Shown here one piece after another: positions 1 through 5,200 of a DNA stretch of 5,200 nt. The notes beneath the pieces were generated by a model. The model worked only from the letters and a program-made list of their open reading frames with translations, had not been told where the DNA came from and did no database searches. Position 1 is the first letter of the stretch; every line of letters starts with the position of its first letter. The translations under genes were made by a program, and so were the position numbers. The DNA comes from Devosia sp. (GTDB lineage Bacteria; Pseudomonadota; Alphaproteobacteria; Rhizobiales; Devosiaceae): assembly GCA_025352765.1 (NCBI GenBank), contig JANXSI010000121.1, positions 1 through 5,200 of the forward strand, in the 5' to 3' direction.

Positions 1-722
1 CCGAGACTCGCATAGGCCGCCTCGGCGATCGACAGCGCATCGCGGGCCGAGAGATCGAGCCCGTGCACGTCGCGGATCAGCATCTCGAGATAGGCCTCGC
101 CGGCCGCCGGATCCTTGTCGGGATGGCCGCCGAGCGTTGCCGCGAAGGCGTCGAAGGCATCGGCCGCGGCGCGAGCCGGTGCAGCCCAGTCGTCGGTAAA
201 TGCCTCGTGCAGCTTGATGTCGTGGCGGAGGAATTCGGCCACCGCGGCGCTTTCCCGCTGCGCGCGGGCTGCCCAGCCCTTGGGCACAGGGTGTGCTGCA
301 AGCCGGTCGACTGCGCTCCCGAGAAAGGCCGGGAGAGCCTTGAGGCGCGCCACCAGGGCGTCGTGCCGCACCGGTGCCGATTGCGGCAGCAGCAGACTGA
401 TGACCGAGAATGCCGCCTCGCCGCTGTACCAGGCCGGGTTGAGCGTGCGTGGACGATCCTCGGCGGCGCGCAGCCGATGCTTGAGTTCGGACAGCATCAG
501 CTTGCGGTCGAGCCGGTCGGCGAGCCCCTTGGGCTCGGCGGTCGCTGCGACGCGGTCGTGGAGGGCAGACAGCGCCGCGATCTCGTCGGCGATGGTGCCG
601 GCATCGACCGGCGGCAGCCGGTGGTCATGGGCCTTGTCGCCCATGAAGGTCGCATCGACCGGCCGGAAGCGGAAGCTCAGCTCCAGAAACGCGTCGACGA
701 GACCGGGTTCATAAACCGTCAT
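1..722 (-). CDS. DUF885 family protein, N-terminal part (cut by window edge)
   Basis: An open frame runs from ATG at 722 to the left edge with no stop, giving 240 codons of a longer protein. The N-terminus resembles the start of DUF885 proteins: a helix 'AFLELSFRFRPVDATFMGD' (residues 11-29) followed by 'HDHRLPP' (32-38), the family's usual pattern of a helix, 'P..AT..G' and 'D.RLP'. A segment around 'RLKALPAFLGSAVDRL' (126-141) also fits the family. Full-length members are usually about 550-600 residues with an HExxPGH metal-binding motif in the C-terminal half, which would lie outside the window. No signal peptide or membrane segment is visible, so it is probably cytoplasmic. The start overlaps the stop of the upstream oxidoreductase gene in ATGA, and GGAAG lies 7 bases before it at 730-734. 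Family members are putative metallohydrolases; the substrate is unknown. Family call is moderately sure, function is not. Confidence 0.8.
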   Translation of the reverse strand, partial: MTVYEPGLVDAFLELSFRFRPVDATFMGDKAHDHRLPPVDAGTIADEIAALSALHDRVAATAEPKGLADRLDRKLMLSELKHRLRAAEDRPRTLNPAWYSGEAAFSVISLLLPQSAPVRHDALVARLKALPAFLGSAVDRLAAHPVPKGWAARAQRESAAVAEFLRHDIKLHEAFTDDWAAPARAAADAFDAFAATLGGHPDKDPAAGEAYLEMLIRDVHGLDLSARDALSIAEAAYASL

Positions 723-1834
723 GCACTGGCTTCCGCGAGGTCGACCCAACGGCGCTCATAGTGCGCCTTGATGATGGCATCGACAATCTCCTGGCTCTTG
801 GCGCCGTCGTAGAAGGTGCACTCCTGCGGCCGGTCCTCGAGGATCTCGTCGACAAAGAAGCGGACGAGGTTGCGATAATAGAGCTCGGGCCATGGCGTAT
901 TGAGCGTCGTGCCGGGCGGCAGGGCCGCCGCGGTGATTTCGACGGGCTTGAACTCGACCGAATCGGCGGTTGCGAACTTCAGCGTCTCGGCGACGCCGAA
1001 CTCGTCGATCAGCCGCGCGACCGCGGCGCCCTTGCTGCCATAGACGCGGATCTCGACGCCCGGGTAGTTGCCGACCGCGATATAGCTGGTCTGCAGCATG
1101 CCCTGCGTGCCGTTGGCGTATTCGACGATGGCGGCGGCGCCGTCTTCGATCAGCACGCGCTGCCGGCCGGGCTCGCCGCGGATAACGCGGTCCGGAATGA
1201 AGTTCTTCATGGTCGAGGCGACCGATTTGAACTCGCCGCCGAGCCAGCGCATCAGATCGATCAGATGCGAGCCATAGCCGATGATCGAGGAGGGGATCAG
1301 CTTGTCGCGCACCGCGTCGGGCGCCACCTGGCGGAGCGGGAAGTCGGGGTCGAGCCACTGGCTGTTCTGCTCGAAGCCCTGGATGTGGAAGATCTCGCCC
1401 AGCGTGCCGTCATCGATCCACTGCTTGATCTGCCGGATCGCTGGCGAATAGCGGAAGGTGAAGCCGAGCTTGGTGCGCACGCCGGCCGCATCGGCGCGGC
1501 GCGCTGCGTCGAAGGCGGGCGCGGCAAGCGTGTGCAGCGGCTTTTCCGACAGCACATGCTTGCCCCCGCTGATCGCCGCCAGACTCAGGGGAAGGTGCGT
1601 ATGGGTCGGGGTGCAAACATCGACCATCTGCACGTCGGGGTCGGCAACCAGCTCGTTGGCGTCGGTGTAGATCTTCCGCGCGCCGAATTTTTCCGCCATG
1701 GCCTTGGCTCGGCTCGGGTCGATGTCGCAGACCGCGACGAGGTCGACGCGCTCATGCGCGTGATAGCCGGGGAGGTGGGCCTTTTCGGCCCAGGTGTGCG
1801 CGCCGATCAATCCGACGCCCAGTTTGCTGGTCAT
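719..1834 (-). CDS. Gfo/Idh/MocA family NAD(P)-dependent oxidoreductase
   Basis: A 371-residue protein, a normal length for the family. The N-terminal Rossmann half begins 'GVGLIGAHTWAEKAHLPGY' (6-24); His13 sits where the third glycine of the usual nucleotide-binding motif is common, and the 'W..KAHLP' run resembles Gal80-like members. 'DVCTPTHTH' (72-80) and 'EKP' (97-99, with the active-site-type Lys98) are family hallmarks. The C-terminal substrate domain contains 'GYGSHLIDLMRWLGG' (186-200) with the conserved His190, but Gly186 replaces the acidic residue often found four positions before it. The family oxidises or reduces sugars, cyclitols and related hydroxy compounds, and some members act on non-sugar substrates; nothing here identifies the substrate. 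It overlaps the upstream and downstream genes by 4 bases each. The start is supported by GGAAGGA at 1842-1848, 7 bases upstream. Family certain, reaction direction and substrate unknown. Confidence 0.93.
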   Translation of the reverse strand: MTSKLGVGLIGAHTWAEKAHLPGYHAHERVDLVAVCDIDPSRAKAMAEKFGARKIYTDANELVADPDVQMVDVCTPTHTHLPLSLAAISGGKHVLSEKPLHTLAAPAFDAARRADAAGVRTKLGFTFRYSPAIRQIKQWIDDGTLGEIFHIQGFEQNSQWLDPDFPLRQVAPDAVRDKLIPSSIIGYGSHLIDLMRWLGGEFKSVASTMKNFIPDRVIRGEPGRQRVLIEDGAAAIVEYANGTQGMLQTSYIAVGNYPGVEIRVYGSKGAAVARLIDEFGVAETLKFATADSVEFKPVEITAAALPPGTTLNTPWPELYYRNLVRFFVDEILEDRPQECTFYDGAKSQEIVDAIIKAHYERRWVDLAEASA

Positions 1835-2913
1835 GGCAGGGTCCTTCCGATCGAGGCGGCATAGGCCTCGAGCTCATCGAAATTGTGGAAGCCAAGCTGG
1901 CGGGTGCCGTCCTCGATCTCATAGATCATCGAGGTCATCTTCTCGTTGAGGCGGGTGTCGGCGCCGGCCTTCTTGCCGTACTCGATCAGCTTGCCGGCAA
2001 AGGCCCGCGTCTCGGACGGCCGCTTGCGATAGACGATGTCCCACCAGATGCCGGAGCCCTTTTTCTTGAAATTGTGGGTCGGCTTGTTGTCCTGGTCCTT
2101 CTTCAGCAGCCAGATGGCGTGGTCGATGTTGGCGAGGAGCTTCTTGGTGTCCTCAGCGGTCTTGACGCGGTAGTTGGCGGGATCGAAAAAGTCGAAAGCC
2201 TGAATCTCGATGCCGTTGGCGTCGGCGATCTCGAGGGCTTCCTTGACCACCGCGCCGGCGATGCGGGCGTATTTCTCGACCCCCAGCGTGTCGCGGATCT
2301 TGGCGTCGGCGAGGGCCGAAAACACCACCTGCGCCGAATAGACCTCCTTGGCCCAGATCTGCCCCCAGATGTGGTCGGAGTATTGGACTTCGGTGAGGGC
2401 GCTCAGCGCATCGCCCAGTTGCTTGAGGCGCGGCGTCATCTCGCCATTCATCTCGCCGAGCTGGATCGGGCCTTCATGCACGTATTCGATGTAGCCCGGA
2501 TCGACGAGCGCGCCGCCGTAATTGGGGATCGAACCCATGATGATCCTGTCGCCGGGGAGGCCCGCTGCGTTCAGCGCCGCGATCATGTCGGGCTCGTTGA
2601 AGCCGTTCTGGTAGGAGACGACGAGGCTGTCGGGGGTGAGCAGCGGAATGATCTGCTTCAGCGCCTCGATGGTGTGCTGCGACTTGGTGGCGATCAGCAC
2701 GACACCGAGGTCGCCGCTGAGCTGGTCGGGTGTCGCCGCCTTGACCGGCACGGTCATTTCGCCGCGCACGCCGTCGATGAACATGCCCTTGGCGTTGAGC
2801 GCGTCGACATGTTCCTTCCAGCGGTCGACGAGGAGGACATCGTGGCCGGCCTTGGTCATGTAAGCGCCGGCGAGGCCCCCGATGGCGCCCGCGCCGATGA
2901 TGGTGATCTTCAT
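1831..2913 (-). CDS. Ketopantoate reductase (ApbA/PanE) family NAD(P)-dependent oxidoreductase
   Basis: A 360-residue protein starting 'MKITIIGAGAIGG', a classic GxGxxG dinucleotide-binding motif (7-12). Further hallmarks of the ApbA/PanE fold are 'ATKSQHT' (75-81, Lys77), 'YQNG' (101-104), 'IWAKEVYS' (186-193) and 'SGIWWDIVYRKRPSET' (287-302). By alignment in the head with E. coli PanE, Lys189 corresponds to the catalytic Lys176 and Glu301 to Glu256, so the enzyme should be active. It is about 57 residues longer than E. coli PanE (303); much of the excess seems to lie between residues 240 and 285, a charged stretch rich in K and D. Genuine PanE reduces 2-dehydropantoate to pantoate with NADPH, but no pantothenate genes are nearby and the neighbours look catabolic, so I expect another 2-oxo or 2-hydroxy acid substrate and give no symbol. 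It follows the upstream gene by 11 bases. Confidence 0.92.
   Translation of the reverse strand: MKITIIGAGAIGGLAGAYMTKAGHDVLLVDRWKEHVDALNAKGMFIDGVRGEMTVPVKAATPDQLSGDLGVVLIATKSQHTIEALKQIIPLLTPDSLVVSYQNGFNEPDMIAALNAAGLPGDRIIMGSIPNYGGALVDPGYIEYVHEGPIQLGEMNGEMTPRLKQLGDALSALTEVQYSDHIWGQIWAKEVYSAQVVFSALADAKIRDTLGVEKYARIAGAVVKEALEIADANGIEIQAFDFFDPANYRVKTAEDTKKLLANIDHAIWLLKKDQDNKPTHNFKKKGSGIWWDIVYRKRPSETRAFAGKLIEYGKKAGADTRLNEKMTSMIYEIEDGTRQLGFHNFDELEAYAASIGRTLP
1842..1848 (-). promoter_or_regulatory. Ribosome binding site GGAAGGA of the Gfo/Idh/MocA gene
   Basis: GGAAGGA lies 7 bases before the ATG at 1834, inside the end of the upstream coding region. It is the strongest Shine-Dalgarno sequence I see in the window and fixes this start, which also forms the ATGA overlap with the upstream stop. 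Confidence 0.7.
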
Positions 2914-2921
2914 CCGAACAA

Positions 2922-2926
2922 TCCTC
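2922..2926 (-). promoter_or_regulatory. Ribosome binding site GAGGA of the ketopantoate-reductase-like gene
   Basis: GAGGA overlaps the stop codon of the upstream hydrolase gene and lies 8 bases before the ATG at 2913. It confirms that start and suggests that ribosomes finishing the upstream gene can reinitiate here. Confidence 0.7.
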
Positions 2927-4109
2927 AGTCGGCCGTGGCCGGGAACATTTCAAGGCTGCGGGGCGAATTGGCCCGCCCGAACAGGGTGGTCAGAAACTTG
3001 GGCTTCTGCGCGTCGGTGACGCGTTCGCGCACCCGGCGCACGGCTTCGTTGCCGGCCCAGTAGGACGAAATGAACGGCCCGCGGAAGGGATGTGCGGCCA
3101 TCCGCAGCCGGCCCTGGACCCAGGCTTCCTGGCCCATCGCGGTGGTGCGGAGGTAGTCGGCGACGTCCTCGGCCGGCACGCCTTCGACCATCAGCATCCA
3201 GGCGGCGCTGGTCTGGGCGCCGCTGCGGACGCGGCGGAGCTGGTCGTGGATTTCGTCGTCGGCGTCCTCGACCCAGTCGATGAGGTGGGCGCCCTGGTCG
3301 CCGATCCCTTCCTGGACGCAGCCGGTGATGGCGTCGGTGGTGATGAGCAGCGCGTCGGCGGGGGCGCGGCCGGCGTCGAACTCGGCCTTGGTATAGAGCA
3401 GTTGTGTCGAATGGCCGGGATAGACCTCGTGGCAGACCAGATGCTTCAGCGCGGCACGCGTGAAGCTCAGATCCATGTTGAGGTCCATCTTGCCGTCGTT
3501 GAACGAGCAGCGGGCCGTGTAGAACATGCCGCGCACCGGGTTCAACACCATGTCGTAGTCGCCGGTGTTGAAGATCATCTTGTCGGTGCGGGCCTTGGCT
3601 TCGGCCATCAGCTCGCGAAACACCGCCGGAACGTTTTCGGCGGGAATGGCGCGGGCCGCTTCCCAAGCGCCGACGCGGTCGCCGAGCGAGCCGACAACGA
3701 ATCCCGATTGCGTGAGCAGGGCGTCGAGCTTGGCGCGCGCGTCCTCGATCACCGCGGGGTCCTCGCGGCCAGTCGGCGCACCGACCAGCACGGCGACCTT
3801 TTCCTCGAACGAGGGGCTGATGCCGTCGAGCATCCGCACGGCCACCCGCAGCGATTTCAGCATGTCTTCAAGGAATGCGTGGCGCGGACCGGCCGGCAGG
3901 GCCGCCGTCGCCGCGTCGAGCGTGGCGAGATCGGCCCGCATCTGCCCGGCGTCAGCGTAGATTTTGGGCGGGATGCTGTCGCCGCCCAGGTAGATCGGCA
4001 CGATGCCGTCGCCGCCCATCGGGGTCTCGCCCTCGGGGCGGCTGCGCTCAAAGGCATCCATGCCCAGCGCAATGGCGGTCAGTTCGCGGCCAATCTCGAA
4101 GGAATTCAT
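2925..4109 (-). CDS. Short DUF885-like putative metallohydrolase (HExxPGH)
   Basis: A 394-residue protein counted from ATG at 4109. The key feature is 'HLVCHEVYPGHSTQ' (223-236): His227, Glu228 and His233 form the HExxPGH motif typical of DUF885 proteins, which resemble zinc metallopeptidases. A following 'VQEGIGDQG' (265-273, Glu267) sits where DUF885 members usually have an 'EGWALYAE'-type helix and could supply a third metal ligand. Other parts, such as 'NPVRGMFYTARCSFND' (190-205), I cannot assign. It is clearly shorter than usual DUF885 proteins (about 550-600 residues) and appears to lack much of their N-terminal region. No signal peptide or membrane helix is seen. A TTG at 4121, overlapping the VOC gene stop as TTGA, would add four residues; I prefer the ATG because GAG at 4117-4119 lies 7 bases before it. 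Likely a metal-dependent hydrolase or lyase; the substrate is not identifiable. Confidence 0.85.
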   Translation of the reverse strand: MNSFEIGRELTAIALGMDAFERSRPEGETPMGGDGIVPIYLGGDSIPPKIYADAGQMRADLATLDAATAALPAGPRHAFLEDMLKSLRVAVRMLDGISPSFEEKVAVLVGAPTGREDPAVIEDARAKLDALLTQSGFVVGSLGDRVGAWEAARAIPAENVPAVFRELMAEAKARTDKMIFNTGDYDMVLNPVRGMFYTARCSFNDGKMDLNMDLSFTRAALKHLVCHEVYPGHSTQLLYTKAEFDAGRAPADALLITTDAITGCVQEGIGDQGAHLIDWVEDADDEIHDQLRRVRSGAQTSAAWMLMVEGVPAEDVADYLRTTAMGQEAWVQGRLRMAAHPFRGPFISSYWAGNEAVRRVRERVTDAQKPKFLTTLFGRANSPRSLEMFPATAD

Positions 4110-4117
4110 GGGTTTGC

Positions 4118-4528
4118 TCAATGTTCAAAGATCGCCGCAGGATCGCGGAAGGACTTGAATTCGAGGGCGTTGCCGGCGGGGTCCTTGACGAAAAACGTCC
4201 CCTGCTCGCCGGGTTTGCCCACAAAGCGGATGTGCGGCTCGAGTACGAAGGCCACCTTGTTGGCCTTGATCCGCTCGATCAGGGCGTTCCAGGTCTCCCA
4301 GGGGAGCACGGCGCCGAAATGCTGCAGCGGCACCAGCTCGTCGCCGACCTTCGAGGTCGCGGTGGACTTGGGATCGTGATTGATGTGCCCCGAAAGCTGG
4401 TGGCCGAAGAAATCGAAGTCGATCCAGTTGTCCGCCTCGCGCCCCACCTTGCAGCCGATGATGTCGCCGTAAAAGTGCCGGGCGCTGTCCTTGTCGTCGA
4501 TTGCAAAGGCCATATGGAACGGAATCAT
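4118..4528 (-). CDS. VOC family protein (glyoxalase / extradiol dioxygenase fold)
   Basis: A complete 136-residue single-domain VOC protein with two beta-alpha-beta-beta-beta modules. The first module opens 'MIPFHMAFAIDD' with 'SARHFYGDIIGC' (15-26); the second opens 'VPLQHFGAVL' (66-75) and closes 'FFVKDPAGNALEFKSF' (112-127), the standard family ending. Candidate metal ligands are His5, His70 and Glu123, which match by position His5, His74 and Glu122 of E. coli glyoxalase I; the fourth ligand there (Glu56) has no evident counterpart, although His43 and His48 lie at the end of module one. A 2-His-1-Glu set is also what extradiol dioxygenases use, so lyase, isomerase or dioxygenase chemistry is possible. 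It is the first gene of the operon. ATG at 4528 has only a weak AGG at 4535-4537, but the residues that follow match the usual family start, including the first ligand. Family sure, substrate unknown. Confidence 0.93.
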   Translation of the reverse strand: MIPFHMAFAIDDKDSARHFYGDIIGCKVGREADNWIDFDFFGHQLSGHINHDPKSTATSKVGDELVPLQHFGAVLPWETWNALIERIKANKVAFVLEPHIRFVGKPGEQGTFFVKDPAGNALEFKSFRDPAAIFEH

Positions 4529-4600
4529 CGTGAACCTGCTCAGCTAGGCGCACCCAGGCAGGGCACGGAGGTCGAAAGTACTGATGCAAAAGCTAGCCGC

Positions 4601-4629
4601 TTGGCTCCTGCTCGCAACCGTCATAAAGA
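4601..4629 (+). promoter_or_regulatory. Candidate sigma-70-like promoter for the LysR gene
   Basis: TTGGCT (4601-4606, 4 of 6 matches to TTGACA) and TAAAGA (4624-4629, 3 of 6 matches to TATAAT) are separated by 17 bases. The start of transcription would fall near 4636, about 30 bases before the ATG. The match is weak and rests on spacing and position alone. A still weaker minus-strand pair, TTGCGA (4612-4617) and TAGCTT (4590-4595) 16 bases apart, could serve the operon. Confidence 0.25.
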
Positions 4630-4644
4630 TTGGCCTTCCATGAC
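4620..4644. promoter_or_regulatory. Candidate operator: inverted repeat GTCAT-N15-ATGAC
   Basis: Two perfect 5-base arms (4620-4624 and 4640-4644) flank 15 bases and overlap the candidate -10 box of the LysR gene, a reasonable place for autoregulation. The spacing is not the classic LysR T-N11-A, and arms this short can occur by chance, so this is only a candidate. Confidence 0.2.
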
Positions 4645-4664
4645 TTGAGAGAATGTAGCCTTTA

Positions 4665-5200
4665 ATGCGTGGTCGCCTCCTTCCTTCCCTGAATGCGCTT
4701 CGAACTTTCGAGGCCGTGGCGCGCCACAACAGTTTTACGCGCGCGGCCGAGGAGCTCAACGTCACCCAGAGCGCGGCAAGCCGGCTGGTGCGCAGCCTCG
4801 AGGATTATCTGCAGATGCCGCTGTTCATCCGGCAGAGCCGGCGCATCCAGTTGACCGACCAGGGCCGGTTCTACAACGAGCTGGTGCGGGATTCCCTCGA
4901 CCGCATCGAGGCGGGAACGATCGAGCTGATCTCGACCAAGGACGGCAAGGGGACGCTGTCGATCGGCATGCTGCCGACCTTCGGGACGCGCTGGCTGGTG
5001 CCGCGGCTGCCCTCGTTCCAGGACGCGCACCCCGATATCGCCATCAACATCATCTCGAGCGACGGGGAGCTCGACTTCACCAAGGAGCGGATCGACGTCG
5101 CCATTCGTTTTGGTCATGGCAACTGGCCCGACGCCATCGTCGATCCGCTGATGAGCGAAGAGATCCAGGTGGTGTGCAGCCCCAAGCTGATGGAGGGCGA
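4665..5200 (+). CDS. LysR-type transcriptional regulator, GcvA-like, N-terminal part (cut by window edge)
   Basis: 178 codons are visible before the right edge; the family is usually about 300 residues, so roughly 60% is present. The N-terminus 'LLPSLNALRTFEAVARHNSF' (5-24) and the helix-turn-helix 'SFTRAAEELNVTQSAASRL' (23-41) are typical of the GcvA-like group. A linker helix (about 60-93) leads into the periplasmic-binding-protein-like effector domain beginning 'TLSIGMLPTFGTRWLVPRL' (97-115). The start is fixed by an in-frame TAG at 4656-4658 only 9 bases upstream and by the family's usual N-terminus; no good Shine-Dalgarno sequence precedes it. It is read divergently from the five-gene operon, the classic arrangement in which a LysR protein autoregulates and activates the adjacent operon in response to a pathway metabolite. 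That regulatory role is inferred from position. Confidence 0.95.
   Translation, partial: MRGRLLPSLNALRTFEAVARHNSFTRAAEELNVTQSAASRLVRSLEDYLQMPLFIRQSRRIQLTDQGRFYNELVRDSLDRIEAGTIELISTKDGKGTLSIGMLPTFGTRWLVPRLPSFQDAHPDIAINIISSDGELDFTKERIDVAIRFGHGNWPDAIVDPLMSEEIQVVCSPKLMEG

Larger units (their letters stand above)
4529..4664. promoter_or_regulatory. Divergent intergenic control region
   Basis: This 136-base gap between the divergent regulator and the operon is the only real intergenic space in the window and must hold both promoters if the genes are transcribed as expected. It is visibly more AT-rich toward the regulator (4584-4664) than the flanking genes. LysR proteins usually bind such gaps at dyads with a T-N11-A core. 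I see short imperfect dyads but no convincing full consensus, so the binding site is inferred from layout only. Confidence 0.6.

Noticed and set aside
63..761. Plus-strand open frames of 232 and 199 codons at the left end
   Set aside because: The minus-strand frame here continues unbroken to the window edge, overlaps the operon by ATGA and matches DUF885, so the plus-strand frames are shadows.
761..1864. Plus-strand open frame of 367 codons opposite the Gfo/Idh/MocA gene
   Set aside because: Antisense shadow of a convincing family member; no motif of its own.
1885..3063. Long plus-strand open frame of 392 codons opposite the ketopantoate-reductase-like gene
   Set aside because: It is the antisense shadow of a strongly conserved gene in GC-rich DNA, with a low-complexity V/G/D/L-rich translation and no recognisable domain.
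3090..4379. Plus-strand open frame of 429 codons opposite the hydrolase and VOC genes
   Set aside because: It spans antisense to two genes with clear family motifs; its translation is repetitive in G, A, V and H with no domain. Long antisense frames are expected at this GC content.
1..4528. Possible defence or phage-related system
   Set aside because: All five products belong to metabolic enzyme families or DUF885; there are no nuclease, ATPase, reverse transcriptase or toxin motifs, repeats or signs of a mobile element.
4595..4606. Short hairpin AGCC-GCTT-GGCT in the intergenic gap, considered as a terminator
   Set aside because: The stem is only four base pairs, no T-run follows on either strand, and its position between two divergent starts makes a terminator implausible.
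4662..5117. Minus-strand frame of 151 codons opposite the LysR gene
   Set aside because: The plus-strand LysR translation has an unmistakable helix-turn-helix; the reverse frame has no domain.

Overview
The window looks like high-GC bacterial chromosomal DNA, most likely from a proteobacterium and plausibly an alphaproteobacterium (GC-rich third codon positions, ATGA gene overlaps, a GcvA-like LysR regulator). That assignment is inference from style; no rRNA, tRNA or other marker gene is present.

Layout: positions 1-4528 hold five minus-strand genes packed into one apparent operon. In transcription order they are a VOC (glyoxalase/extradiol dioxygenase fold) protein at 4118-4528, a short DUF885-like putative metallohydrolase with an HEVYPGH motif at 2925-4109, a ketopantoate-reductase-family NAD(P)-dependent oxidoreductase at 1831-2913, a Gfo/Idh/MocA-family oxidoreductase at 719-1834, and the first 240 codons of a second DUF885-like protein that runs off the left edge (1-722). 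Gaps are 8 and 11 bases, and the last two junctions are 4-base ATGA overlaps, so co-transcription and translational coupling are very likely. Positions 4529-4664 are a 136-base divergent intergenic region. From 4665 a LysR-type regulator is read on the plus strand and runs off the right edge.

Together the arrangement (divergent LysR regulator, then VOC enzyme, two DUF885-type proteins and two different NAD(P)-dependent oxidoreductases) reads as a small inducible catabolic or compound-modification operon. The substrate cannot be read from the sequence. I recognise each protein family but no named pathway with this gene combination. That combination, including two DUF885-type proteins in one transcript, is the most interesting aspect of the window. 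No mobile elements, CRISPR arrays, RNA genes or convincing terminators were seen.
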